DNA of 64,000 nucleotides from Simmondsia chinensis (Eukaryota > Streptophyta > Magnoliopsida > Caryophyllales > Simmondsiaceae). The stretch covers positions 4,986,501 to 5,050,500 of the forward strand of contig JAGTTD010000022.1 in assembly GCA_018398585.1 (NCBI GenBank), given 5' to 3'. Under the pieces are notes generated by a model. That model was given only the letters and a program-made list of their open reading frames with translations, searched no databases and had not been told where the DNA came from. Position 1 is the stretch's first letter. Each line of letters begins with the position of its first letter. The translations under genes and the position numbers were made by a program. Positions 1 to 10,559 of the stretch are shown here, piece after piece.

Positions 1-1400
1 GCCCCCGCATGATTACCTGTTGGACTTAAAGCATGGATGGTGCATAGCCTCACCTCATACCTTATGTTGAAATTATATTAATAATACGAGTGGGGTTGTT
101 AAGATTCACACTCATGATATCGCATTCAATGGGTCATCGAGATCATATCAAGGAACCAATGGTTCCAAAAGGTTAAGTTGATGGGTCAGATCATAAAAAT
201 TTTCTTAGGATATTATTTCTAAATTAGATCTAAGCTTATGATATTATTGCTAGATTAGATCTAATCTAAAGATAATATTCTAATAAATGGTTTTATACTG
301 TAACCTTAATAATGTAACAATAATACGATTCTTAGTCTAATGAAAGTTTCCAGTCCACTTCCAATGATAAAATTGCTTTGTCTTGTTTACTATCTGCAGG
401 CCATCACTCACAGCATGAAGAACTCCAAACATAAGCGTCCTTCCCCTGCCGTGGTTCCACCAAAGGTTGTCATCATAGTCCTTACTAGAGATGTCATCTA
501 AAATATGGAAAACGTTTTGTGAATTTTCCTTGATGAAGAAATGTATCGTGCAGGTTACTAGTTGTGATAGTTCCAGGCAGATGACACTCATCAGGGGGTA
601 TGTCTAAGGAAAATTTAATTTACTGGTAGAGCATGTGCTATATAAACGCAGTGCACTACTACAACTCTATTCTCTAGTTCTTCTAATTTTCAACCGTATT
701 TCCATAAGAAAACGCACAAAGACCCAATTCTCCAAATTTCTAGGAAATTATGGTCTTCTTTCTTTTAGTTGTATTAAAAAGTAGAAAAAACCCTTTTACC
801 ACAAGTTTGCCTTTGTAATTGAAGGGATTATTCATAGAAAATAGTTGAAAATCAAACATAGAACACTACGAAAATTTTTAGGAACTGAATTTGGTCTTTT
901 CTTTTTTGTGATAATCTAATACAAGCATAAAAGACGCAGGGCGTGCAGAGTAAGGTCTAAAAGCAAGCAAAACTAGGAGAAATAAAAGATAGAAGCAAAA
1001 GCAAAAATCAATACAAAAAACTAGCAAAAAGCCATGGAAGCGGCAAAGAGAGTTCTCGTCTCTTATAAGTGTTTTCAACCCTAGATTAGTAACGTCTTGT
1101 ATTACTCTTCCACCATATAAGTATTTAGTGATGTCACTATAGCATGTAAGCTCCTCAGGCGAGTAAGGAAGCTTCTTGAACCAGTCACAAATAGCCTAAA
1201 CCACGATGAAAAGAACTGAACTCGATTATACTGTCGCATTTTGTCCAATTACTTCCTTGAAATGCTATTCAGGGCATTTCTGAGGAACAAATAATATAGT
1301 TTCTTGATTTCTCACGTGTACATCTATATTAGTGCTCTCTGTAATATCATCGAACTCTTTTGTATACTATTTAAGTGACTCGTTAGTCTAGTATCTTTTT
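1..1400. other. AT-rich flank, no confident gene
   Basis: No convincing gene is visible. The stretch around 203-300 repeats an AT-rich 'attagatctaa' motif and resembles a decayed LTR-retrotransposon end, but no partner LTR is present. A possible + strand exon lies at about 401-466: it is preceded by an acceptor-like ...tctgcag, followed by AAG|gttgtc, and would encode a basic Pro/Lys-rich peptide containing KRPSPAVVPPK. It could be an upstream exon of the gene fragment at 1452-2948, but phase continuity cannot be shown. Confidence 0.3.
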
Positions 1401-1451
1401 TTTGCGCTGCTATCTGCTTTTTCATTTAATATGTGTTCACTTCTTTTACAG

Positions 1452-2948
1452 TGAACCTTCCCCTCTAAAGGTATCTAAACAAGCAGCCGCTGTTACAAAG
1501 GTAGAAACGGGAAGCTGGAGAATTGTAAAATCAGAACAAGTTTCCTTGTCAAGTGAGAACGGAACTTCCTTTAGGGAGGACAAACAAAGAAGAGTTGACC
1601 CTATAGAACAGGTATGTGTGGGTGTAATTGAACCGAGTGTTCGATGAACTACTCGTGTTAGAAATCGATTACTGCTCGTTCGTGTTCATTAGAGTTCGAG
1701 CAGGCTCAATAAGCTTAACGAGCCGAGTTCGAACAGGGGGTGCTCCGCTCGTTAACGTTCGGGAACAGTTTGATAAGGGTTCTATAATAGCTCATTAAAA
1801 GCTCATAACAGCTTGTTAAGAGCGCATTAAAAGCTCGTTAACAGTTTATATCAGCTCAAAAATGTTACTATAATGGCTCAATAGCAACTCGGATAACTCT
1901 GTTCAATAGCGAGCTCAACTTGAAAACAAGTTCGGCTTGATTATGAGCTCTATTCATCTTGATACCAAGATCAGTTTGGCTCGGCTCAACTCGATTACCT
2001 TAACGAGTGGAGCCGAGCCGAGCCGAGTATCGAACAAGCAGAAGCCTTATCGAACTGAGCTCGAACAAAAGTTCAAAAGCTCGATAAGAGCTCGGCTGGA
2101 ATTCGAACTCGATAAGGCTTATCGAGCTCGAATTCCAACAAGGGGTGCTCGGCTCGGCTCGGCTCTTTTAAACCCCTATGTGTGGACGAACAATCTATAA
2201 TTTTATTTAGATGTTGACTGTCCACTTTCTTGAAGTGATTCTCTTCAGATTATGGAATCTGTAGAGTATATAAAATGATTTATGAGTCTTCACTTATGAA
2301 CTTCAAATTTTGAGATATTTGTTCCTTTGACATGGTACAGAGCCTTGTCGACCAAGAGATTACGAGGTCAAATCTGAACCGCACCATTTTTAATAATATA
2401 ATTAGAACTTGATAGAATCAAAAGTGGATATTATTAATATTAAGAGTGGTGAGAGCTATTGGGATTAAATCCTCAGGTTGGGGGTCCTGAGAAACAACGT
2501 AGCACACTAAAGGGGGAAGGCTGTGTACATCCCTCCCCTCGACCCTATGTTTGTGGGAGCCCTTGCGGCACTGGGACTGTTATTGTTGTTGTAGAGCTAT
2601 TGGGATTAAAACTCGTGATATCTCGATCAACAAAAACTTTGATACCATATCATGGTTTCGACCATCCAAAAGCTTGAGCATAACCTGACTGAGAGGGATT
2701 ATTTGCAGGGTAGAGAAGACAGAGTCGTAATTGAATTGGACAACGACACCGACGGAGATTTCCCTTGCTTCTTAGTAGACTATGAACCAGGTACTCGTTT
2801 ATAAATCAGCATAGACGTTAATCATCCATCATTATGTTAACTATTTTTCTTCTTCCTTGAGAGATACAGCAAATCCTTTGGTAAATGAAGCAGATGAAGA
2901 GACTCAACAAATACTTAGAAAAGCCAGAAGGAGAAAGAGAAAACAAAG
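1452..2948 (+). CDS. Fragment of an unidentified plant gene, three candidate exons
   Basis: Three exon-like segments agree in splice phase. Exon a is 1452-1611 (acceptor ttttacag, donor CAG|gtatgt, ends in phase 0). Exon b is 2709-2790 (acceptor tttgcag, donor CCAG|gtactc, ends in phase 1). Exon c is about 2863-2948 (acceptor gagag, possible donor AAAG|gtgtaa). The joined peptide is hydrophilic: a Ser/Lys-rich part (VETGSWRIVKSEQ), an acidic stretch (ELDNDTDGDFPCFLVDYEP), then a basic tail (KARRRKRKQR) that could be a nuclear localisation signal. I do not recognise the family. The first intron carries a hAT-like MITE (1621-2176) and a SINE (2470-2592). No start codon, stop codon or further exon could be assigned, so this may be a gene fragment or pseudogene. 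The phase agreement is what I see; the gene status is inferred. Confidence 0.4.
1613..2184. mobile_element. hAT-like MITE with 8-bp TSD TATGTGTG
   Basis: A 556-bp body (1621-2176) rich in degenerate GAGCTCG/CGAGCTC motifs is flanked by identical TATGTGTG copies at 1613-1620 and 2177-2184. The left end GGTGTAA and right end TTTAAACCCC are imperfect inverted termini of the GGGGTGTAA type seen more clearly at 34748-35069. An 8-bp TSD with such ends is typical of hAT elements. No transposase is encoded, so it is non-autonomous. It lies within the first intron of the gene fragment, nine bases after the exon, and the TSD duplicates most of the 5' splice site. Confidence 0.65.
2260..2400 (+). mobile_element. 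Decayed TRIM 5' LTR and primer site
   Basis: The segment at 2260-2332 matches by eye the 73-bp LTR of the TRIM at 5485-5780: it starts TGTAGAGTAT and ends TTTGACA. It is followed by a damaged primer site tggtacagagcc, one base short of tggtatcagagcc. The 3' half is not intact. A fragment reading the other way is seen at 2611-2656, where the minus strand contains TGGTATCAAAG. Confidence 0.5.
2452..2610 (+). mobile_element. 5'-truncated Au-like SINE, 18-bp TSD
   Basis: The SINE body 2470-2592 contains the shared block seen in all SINEs of this window (AGGCTGTGTACATCCCTCCC, then GGCACTGGG) and ends in a TTG-rich tail (TTATTGTTGTTGT). It is flanked by perfect 18-bp copies of agagctattgggattaaa at 2452-2469 and 2593-2610. 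No pol III head is present, so it is 5'-truncated. The perfect TSD suggests a fairly recent insertion. Confidence 0.8.
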
Positions 2949-3165
2949 GTGTAAAAACTTCCTTTTACCCGCCCCAACTCAAAGGTTTGACCCACATTGT
3001 TACACACACGCTGTCTTGGTGCTCGACTCAGAGGCCCGACCCACATAATTGTCATCTTAGTACCCTACTGGAAAGGTACGGTTCTCTTAGTTATTCCTGA
3101 CATGATTTTTGACGTTATAAAATGGGTCAAAACCGGGTAAAGTCATTGGATCACATGAAAATTAT

Positions 3166-3395
3166 TTAGGTCTATTTGGCACCATTCTTGTTTGCAGTTT
3201 TTAGTTTTGGAAAAAAATAAAAGCCTGATTTTGAAAATAAGTTTTTCTAGTTTTTTTTAATTTTTTTATTTTTAGTTTTCACCGAAAGTGGAAAAAATTG
3301 AAAATAAAAAATAAACAAATAATCACTCCAAAATATGATTTTTATCTTTTTAAAAAAAAAACTATAAATAGAAAATAATACCAAACATATCCTTA
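3166..3395. mobile_element. MITE, GTTTGGTAT family, copy 1
   Basis: About 230 bp of A/T-rich sequence with inverted ends: left TTAGGTCTATTTGGCACCAT and right ataccaaacatatccttaa. Similar copies sit at about 6225-7085, 23164-23394 and 24032-24274. A partial right end lies at about 3455-3500. The flanks read TTA/TAA, as in Tourist (PIF/Harbinger) MITEs, but the TSD cannot be fixed. No coding capacity. Confidence 0.5.
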
Positions 3396-3399
3396 ATGT

Positions 3400-4740
3400 T
3401 GTCTTTGTGTGATCGAATGCTTCTTCTAGCACATATATTGTGTGGTGTGCTCCAAAGTGCACTTAAGTTGAAAATGATACTAAACATGTCCTTAATGTTC
3501 AATTTTGGTTATATCTCGAGCTCGAAGCTCACCAATCGATAAATCAAAATCAACCTTGGATATCATGGGCCGGGCCTTAATGTTTAATAATATGATACTG
3601 TGATAAAGGACATCCCAGAATTGTTGGGCTATTCTCTTGATCTATCTAGGCCATACTTGAAAAGTTGTGCATTTAGGAGCAACTGTGACTATTGAAGGTT
3701 TATGAGGTTCGGCCATCTCATTACTTTCTTAGATTTTTTTTTTTTTTTTTTTTAAAAGAAAAATTTACTTTCTTTAGAATAATTTTTTTTAAAAATTCTG
3801 AATAAGGATACTTTGGTCTTAAAAGTATTTAATTTTGTTTCTAATTTAAAAGGAAATTATTACTTTTCTGCTTCTTAAAAGTAGAAAAATAGCTTGTATT
3901 TTTTTTAGAGTTTATTTATTTTGACCAAGCACTTGAAAAACTGAAAAAAAGAAAAAAGGGAGGTGTGAAAGTATCTTTTAGCTCCAAGAAAAGCTTGGTC
4001 TAGTAGGTACATAGTTGGGAAATGATTCTTATCTATGAAAGTGATACAATATTTTGCATACATGGTAAAAAGCAATTGACTTTTTTAACAAAATTGATGC
4101 GGTGCGTGATAGGGCAATAGGGGGTACGGGAAGGTTCAACGGCATTTCCTTTGTATTTTATTAAGAACGATAATAAAATAAACAAAGAATGGTAGAATTT
4201 GCTTGCTCATACCTTGAGGAGTCAAAATCTCTAAAATAATAATGGGTTTTTTTCCTCAAAATTTAAGTCTACCTAAGTCCTAGAACTAACCCCCTGTTTA
4301 TAGAGGAGGGTTTTACACTTTGAATTCAAATTGAGTTCTAACTAGATAAATCAAATTAATAGATAAATCTAGCAAATTAGGGAAAGGGATAAACTTCTGG
4401 ACAGAGATTAGCCCAACTGTCTTGAAAATCTCGTCCATGATTCACATGTAGGCCTTCAACCTTGTCCATCCTTGGTGGCTCCAAGTGTTCCTCATGCCAA
4501 CTCTCAGTGGCGCCAAGAATTTATCTTCTCTCGTTCTCCGCGTTTCCCTTCCTTCAATGGCTCCGCCAACACCAAGCTCTTCCCTTACTCCACACCATAG
4601 GACCCGCCAACCTAATACTCCCTTTAAACCTATGCCAACACGGCTCCCATCTCCTCTTGTACTTGCCCCGCTGAGCCACAACCCTGGAGATGTTGACCCG
4701 ATGGTGTTGACTCGCCATTGATGGACTACTCCCTACATCA
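3400..4740. other. No gene recognised
   Basis: Apart from homopolymer T/A tracts (3730-3752, 3783-3796) and a moderately GC-rich patch at 4440-4720, nothing was recognised. Short overlapping ORFs in the GC-rich patch occur on both strands, show no family signature, and are taken as noise. Confidence 0.3.
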
Positions 4741-4751
4741 AAAATTAATTA

Positions 4752-5125
4752 ATTTGGAGTTATTTAATCTAAAGGTTCTTATACTTTGCTTATTATATCA
4801 ATTTAGTTCTTATATTTTTAGTTGTGTCAATTTACTCTTTGTATATGTTATATTGTGTCAATTTAGTCATTGAGTAAAATTTATGTTAAGTTGGTGATAG
4901 AACTTTTAATGCTCCGGTCATGAGTGAGTTTGTATTGTGTTACTTGCATATAATATGATTATCTTGTTAAAAATTATGTCACTGACTTAACTTCAACTTG
5001 ATTATAGGACTAAATTGATACAATGTAAATTATACAAGGACTTAATTAACACAATTAAAGATACAATAATTAAATTAACACAATTGATAAAATATAAGAA
5101 CTTTAGTATAATAGCTCTTAATTGT
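4752..5125. mobile_element. Long-TIR MITE, family B, copy 1
   Basis: The left end GAGTTATTTAATCTAAAGGT is complementary to the right end (actttagtataatagctctt). Inside, both halves repeat 'caatttagt' / 'actaaattg' motifs in opposite orientation, so the whole element could fold back on itself. Copies of the same family lie at about 25210-25550 and 30995-31380. Long inverted arms and the GG(G/A)-type ends suggest a Mutator-like MITE; no TSD was fixed. Confidence 0.45.
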
Positions 5126-5484
5126 AATATATATTTTTATAATTAAATAAATTTGTATCGTATATTAGATACATAAATTTAGCACGTTTAGCCCTTTCCT
5201 TTTTATGTATTTGTCTAAAGCAGATACCTTCACTATAATTGTTTGATCAAAATTTCAAAAAGGCTACACCTAGAAATAGATAACAAAATTATTATGTGGT
5301 ACTTTGGGTGGGTATGCTTCTTGATGTGGAAAAGTCGGTGCATTAAACTTCAAGCATACCAAAATTTTGCCTTATTTCTTAGTGCATGAATAGTGATGTT
5401 CCAAAAATGAAGTTGCATGAAAATCATGGGGCCGGTAAAGCCTGATAATAACATACTCGAACATACATGACATGAAACTACTCT

Positions 5485-5780
5485 TGTCAGAGTATAAAAA
5501 TTATTCCTGAGTCTTCATCCATAATCTTAAGCTTTTGAGAAAAATGGTTTATTGACATGGTATCAGAGTCTTGTTGACTAAGAGGTCACAAGTTCAAATT
5601 TCAACAATATCTACTTTCAATATTAAAAAATTTTAAGCACAAGATATGAGGTGGGCCAGTGCAATATTCACGCTTCAAGCCCAATCGTCATTTGTGTGAG
5701 GGGGCATGTTAGAATATAAAAACTATTCTTGGACCTTGACCTATAAGGTTAAGTTTCTTGGAAAAGATGGTTCCTTGACA
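5485..5780 (+). mobile_element. Very small LTR element (TRIM), 296 bp
   Basis: A complete miniature LTR retrotransposon layout is visible. The 5' LTR is 5485-5557 (TGTCAG...TTGACA). A primer-binding site tggtatcagagtc follows at 5558-5570, matching the plant tRNA-iMet site at all but the last base. The core is about 150 bp. A purine-rich tract GTGTGAGGGGGCA abuts the 3' LTR at 5707-5780 (TGTTAG...TTGACA). The flanks ACTCT and AGTCT match at four of five bases. There is no coding capacity, so it must have used proteins from another element. Related copies are at 2260, 17632 and 32300. Confidence 0.75.
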
Positions 5781-6224
5781 AGTCTTTCTCCGTGAACTAT
5801 ACGGATGTTGTTTATATTTTAATTAATTTCAATTTATGTATTGTCATTGTTTGAGACCATAAATAATATCAATATCTTAATTTGTGTTATACATTATAAT
5901 AGTTTTATATCATATCAAAATTTTTGACAGCATTGTTTTCATTTGGTTGTTAATGAACTGACTAAGTACATTGCAAAAATAAGATGTTAAATAATTGAAA
6001 AATGTGATACTTTAGAATTGTTAGATTAGGGCGAGTGAGACATTTGGGAGGGAAAGGAACTTGATAATATTAATATAAATAGAAAATATATAGATTGAAC
6101 ATAATTAAATTTTATTTAAATTTGATTGAACATTTACCAAAAAGAAATCTGATTGAACCAATAAACATATAATTTAATACGATTAAATTATTGATATAGT
6201 AATAGTGAGAAACATTTGTCAGGT

Positions 6225-7085
6225 TTTTAGAATACATATCAACTTTTTAAGGTTTTCTTTATATTATTTTTTACTTGTAGTTTTAATTTTTGATAAATTA
6301 AAAATTATGTTAATTTTTTTTTTTTTTGTTTTTAGTTTTCAGTTAAATTAGAAAAAAAACTAAAAATATAAAACTAAGGTAAAATACCACTTAGTTGCAC
6401 TGAGGTTTGAACATTTATCACTTAGGTACCCTGACATTCTAATATATATAATGAGATACCTTGAGCCTTATACATTTTATTACTTAGGTACTCTAAAGTT
6501 TTAAAATTTTATCTTTGTCCAAAAAAGGAAGGTTTTAAAATTTTATTAATGAGATACTCTTTTGTCAAAATCTCAATAGATTTTCATTAAAAAAAAATGT
6601 TAAAATTGAACACAATTTCAACAATATAGTAGTATCTTTATTAGAAATTGATGATCTTTTTGCCAAAAATGTGAAAATGACACATAATTATGATAAATTT
6701 TAGATAATTTATATCATTATTCGGTGAATATTTTATCATAATTTGTTGAATTTTTTATCAAAATATTGGCATTGGCTTATTTTTATTGTCATATTAATGC
6801 ATTATATCAACTCTCTTTTGTATAAAATCGATCATATTCTTACAAAATTCATCAAATTCTGATATAGGGTACCTACGGAATAAAAATTCAAACCTCAGGG
6901 TACCTCATTGTATATATTAAAATGTCAGGATACCTAAGTGATAAATACGCAGACCTTAAAGTACTTAAGTGATAATTTTTCTAAAACTAAATATCTGAAA
7001 AATTATTAATAAAATATGATTTTTAATTGGAAAAAAAAAACCAAAAACTGAAAAAAGAAAACAATACCAATTGGATTCTAATAAA
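6225..7085. mobile_element. GTTTGGTAT-type MITE split by a Mutator-like MITE
   Basis: The outer element has inverted ends (left ttagaatacatatcaac near 6228, right accaattggattctaa near 7075) and poly-A/T-rich arms like the copies at 3166 and 24032. It is interrupted by the 604-bp Mutator-like MITE at 6378-6981. Outer boundaries are approximate. Confidence 0.4.
6369..6990. mobile_element. Mutator-like MITE with 9-bp TSD TAAAACTAA
   Basis: The body is 6378-6981 (604 bp). The two ends are long inverted repeats of roughly 80 bp: left begins GGTAAAATACCACTTAG, right (reverse complement) begins GAAAAATTATCACTTAAG, and both continue through a shared 'tatcacttaggtaYcctgacatt' pattern. Identical 9-bp copies of taaaactaa flank it at 6369-6377 and 6982-6990. 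A 9-bp TSD with long TIRs is the Mutator hallmark. No ORF, so non-autonomous. Confidence 0.75.
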
Positions 7086-7641
7086 TGAAATTATGCCAAA
7101 AATTGAAAGAGGGGACCATCAGGGAAGATTAATAGCAATATAGATTAACAACACTAATCATAAGAAACTGGTCTTTAGGTAGAGAATAGGACATAGGTTT
7201 GCCAATCTCAATGATTAACGAAAATGAAATGTTTATTAACAAACTATGTTTTGCTTAAATCATAAGATAAAATCGAATTTTAACTTAAGGCTTTCATTTG
7301 AATCATATCTCTCAATGATGTAACTGCTATTATATCCCGCCTTACCAAATTTGACACGGCACGATAACACCATATGAAGATAGCGGGTTTTTGTTGGAGT
7401 TTTTGAAGTCTGATTAAATTTTGGTTGATCCGTTTTACCTGTTTAGATAATTGGGTTGACTTTGGGTTTTACCTAGGGCTGGCAAAATTTGACACGACAC
7501 GATAACACGACACGAAGATAGCGGGTTTGGGTCGGGGGTTTTGAAGCCGGGTTGAATTTGGGTTTGACTCATGTTACTCGTTTTCGACACGATTGACCCG
7601 TTTATATAGTTATGTTAGGAATTTAAGTAATACATTATTAC

Positions 7642-7647
<6 letters not shown>

Positions 7648-7708
<61 letters not shown>
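7648..7708. repeat. (TA)n microsatellite
   Basis: About 60 bp of pure TA dinucleotide. The TA tract resumes briefly after 7847, which suggests that the MITE at 7709-7847 inserted into the microsatellite. Confidence 0.9.
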
Positions 7709-7710
<2 letters not shown>

Positions 7711-7847
7711 AATTTTCTAACATGTGCCCTAAGGGCACATGTTGAGGTGTATTAAATACACAATTTCCTTGCATTTGATTGGTCAAATAATGGTGTATTA
7801 AACACACTATTTTCTTGCATTTGATTGGATACATGTTAGAAAGACCC
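7709..7847. mobile_element. Mutator-like palindromic MITE, CTAACATGTGCCC type, copy 1
   Basis: The left end is GGAATTTTCTAACATGTGCCC (positions 7709-7729) and the right end is acatgttagaaagaccc, its approximate inverse. The core holds inverted 'gcatttgattgg' motifs. The insertion is in a TA microsatellite, so the TSD is masked. The second copy at 11729-11883 shows a 10-bp TSD. Confidence 0.6.
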
Positions 7848-8929
7848 ATATATATATTTGAGTTAAGATAATTTGAACTATATTTAATAACATTAATTTG
7901 ATAGTTTATTTTAAATGTTATAAATATAACAGGTATTTATTAATATTATCAACCATTAAGTACATTAGTAACATATTTGTCAGTTGTAAAACTAACATTT
8001 AATGAAAAAAATCTCCAATGTAATTAAATGGATAACCCGCGAGTTACCCGTTTAATAATTGGGTTGAGTGAGGGTTAAGAGTTTCTAAACGGGTTGGTTT
8101 CGGGTTGATCCAATTCTTAAGACCCCTCACATAACATGAACACAGACACGACATGACACATTTGCCACCCCTAGTTTTACCTATATAATCCGTTTTCCAA
8201 ACGCTTGACCTATTTATTTTTTATCCAAAAATAAGATAATTTAAACTATATTCAATAACATGTTCAAAAAAACTATATTCTATATAATGTTAATTTGATA
8301 GTTTATTCTAACATTTATAAATGTGTCATGTATTTATTGTTACTATCAACTAGAATATGTATTGTTGACATGTTTATAAGTTAACAAAAAAATGCGACCA
8401 AAAAGAAAAAAAGTTGACAAAGTAATATTTAATGAAAACAAATCACTATATTCAGGTTCAGGTTGACTCTATTTATAAGACTCCTTATATAACACAAACA
8501 CGAATAAGACACATTTATCAGCCCTAATTTTATCTATGGGCTGTGACTCACTATGTTCTATGTGCAAATTAAGTATATATTTAAGTAGGATATTATCACA
8601 CAAACTAACTAATATTAGAACAATTATTCAGTAATAAATAATTTAAAAATATTAAATACTCTAATACTCAAATAATTTGTCATGGGAGAATATTTTCTTT
8701 CAATAATTAGCCACAAATCTGCAATATAACAGGCATCTCATACAAACGAGACCTGATTCAACCATCTCACCAATGTAAAAAAGAATATATTGTACAAAAG
8801 GATTGCTTATGAATATTCTAAAGGAAAAGGAACTATTTATGAGAGGAAAGTATCGTGTTCTTATGGGTGGAAAATGTAACAAATAGCCAGGCCTTCATCA
8901 AGTACAAATGGCCATCAGTTAACAAACTC

Positions 8930-9245
8930 GCTTTGAACTGAAGTTAAGTCCAAGCCTAGTAAAGCTCGAGCCTGTAGACCCGAAAGCTTAGTTCAACTCA
9001 ATCAATCTCAATATAATATATTAGCCCGCACATGACGAATGGAGTCATTTTTGGGCATATGTTAGCCAAGTTTGAGCTCAATCAAGCTCAAATGAGCCAA
9101 GTTGAGATGCAGTAAGCCTAAACAAGACCACCTAAGCTTGGAGCTCCGTGAGTTAGGTTTAAGCTCATTCGAGTCTGAGCCTATGGTGAGCATGTTTTGA
9201 ACTCAAAATTTTCAGGGTCACTAAGCTTTAAGCCTGACAAGCTTA
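8930..9245. mobile_element. Degraded AGCTC-rich hAT-like MITE
   Basis: The stretch is full of degenerate 'aagctcgagcc' and 'gagctcaa' motifs, like the hAT MITEs at 1621-2176, 24768-25205 and 34748-35069, probably in reverse orientation. Termini and TSD could not be fixed. Confidence 0.4.
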
Positions 9246-9250
9246 TCTTG

Positions 9251-9578
9251 TGTTTGACAACTTGACAAATGAGTAAAGAGGGTTAAAAGTTTACCCTAAT
9301 TTGACAATTTATTTTGAGCAGTAACGGAGGTAGTCTTTTTTACCTCTTAATTTGGGGGTAAAGTGGGACAATGTAATATTTTAAAAACTTTTGGACATTA
9401 TATTTTAATAGTAACTCTCTTTATTCTTACTTCTTTTATTTAATGCCAGGCAAGAGTAAACTATTTACTCTTTTTTGCCATTACTTTTGTTCTCTTTATT
9501 GGACATATTCAAGTAAGGGTAGAATAATTTTTTACCCTCTCATTATTTACCTCTTTCTATTCAATTGCCAAACAAAAT
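9251..9578. mobile_element. Putative MITE with TGTTTGRCAA ends
   Basis: The left end TGTTTGACAACTTGAC and the inverse of the right end TGTTTGGCAATTGAA form a terminal inverted repeat. Internal 'gtaaagagggt' and 'accctctcattatttacctc' motifs continue the inversion. The flanks share only 'atctt', so the TSD is doubtful. It seems to sit inside or beside the AGCTC-rich repeat, because 'gactcagcttgac' resumes after it. Confidence 0.4.
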
Positions 9579-9699
9579 CTTAAATTCAGATCGACTCAGC
9601 TTGACTTGCCTATTAACACAAAACTAAGTTGCTTCACATTAAATTGGCTGATATACTTTCTAGAATTTATGTGGTTTATTACAAAAATTATACAAAAAA

Positions 9700-10440
9700 A
9701 GTTCTTTATTAAATAATATTTTAATTAAACTTGATCAATAAACCTCTACCCGCTCATGTGTGGTCTCAAGTTCCATCTTCATAGGACGTCGATGTTTACG
9801 ATAAATTTGATCATTGTACTTATTCATCGTTTTGGAGTCTGGTATGAGGCAGGGTTCGTTAGGATGAGTGATCTCAAGCTCTAGCTACACACCCAGCTTG
9901 ATATTCCCTACAAAATTCAAACAAATGGTTAGAGGGGCCCATGGGGTAACCCACAGGAGACCCCTCCGATGCTCAAATCAATATTGATCTCAAGAAATAG
10001 TAATAAAAGTAGGTAATAAATAGACATAACAGATATAAAATACTCAGCATAAATGGAGTAGAAGGCTTGCACGATTACTGCTCCGGAGAGGAGATCATGA
10101 AAGAAGATGGGAGGAAGAGGTGGGAGAGAGAAGGGGATGAGGTATGGAGATGTGAGGAGCCTTTTCTCTTTTATAGAGAACTTCGGTCGGTTGGGTTGCC
10201 CATTTTTGTGTAGCCCGTTCTGGCTGGCCCTTACTGTGCTAGCATGTACCGGGCCAGTCAGTACAGGGCGAGCGAGTAAGTGCTAGGCGAGCACGTACGG
10301 AGCGAGTACCGGGCTAGTATTATAAACAGCCGGTTTTTATATCGCAATTTTTCTTCTAATGATCCAAAAAAAAAAATGACCAAGAAACAAATCTTATTTC
10401 TGATTATCCAATCCCATAGAAGCATAACAAATGTTGTTTT
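9700..10440. other. Unassigned, possibly an LTR remnant
   Basis: The segment 9880-10260 is less AT-rich and contains, on the minus strand, a TATA-like TATAAAAGAGAAAAGG (around 10160-10180). This could be a promoter in a decayed LTR. No partner LTR, TSD or coding sequence was seen. Confidence 0.25.
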
Positions 10441-10449
10441 TAATATTTC

Positions 10450-10463
10450 TTATATATATATAT

Positions 10464-10505
<42 letters not shown>
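10450..10505. repeat. (TA)n microsatellite with interruptions
   Basis: A TA dinucleotide run interrupted by 'catatata' units. ORFs reading through it as Tyr-Ile repeats are spurious. Confidence 0.9.
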
Positions 10506-10509
<4 letters not shown>

Positions 10510-10559
10510 AATAATAATAATATTGTCACTATCCAAGAAAAATGAGATTTAATAAGTGT

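Larger units (their letters stand above)
7466..8181. mobile_element. hAT-like non-autonomous element, TSD GTTTTACC
   Basis: The body is 7474-8173 (700 bp), with termini TAGGGCTGGCAAA and TTTGCCACCCCTA, which are nearly perfect inverted repeats. It is flanked by identical 8-bp GTTTTACC at 7466-7473 and 8174-8181. This is a classical hAT signature. No transposase ORF is present. It carries a (TA)n tract and a nested MITE (7709-7847). Confidence 0.75.
7345..8527. mobile_element. Older hAT-like element interrupted by a copy of its own family
   Basis: From about 7345 (ttaccaaatttgacacggca) to about 8527 (acatttatcagccctaatt) there is a diverged copy of the element described at 7474-8173: both begin with a '(gg)caaaatttgacacgRcacg' block and end with 'acacatttRYcaRcccta'. 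The younger copy inserted inside it. Boundaries of the older copy are not confirmed by a TSD. Confidence 0.5.

Noticed and set aside
337..591. 84-residue minus-strand ORF
   Set aside because: No recognised domain, starts and ends without splice or promoter support; the + strand has an equally plausible exon in the same place.
7610..7849. ORF with Tyr-Ile repeats
   Set aside because: It is a reading of the (TA)n microsatellite and MITE.
10280..10552. ORF ending in Tyr-Ile repeats
   Set aside because: Reads through a (TA)n tract; no homology signal.
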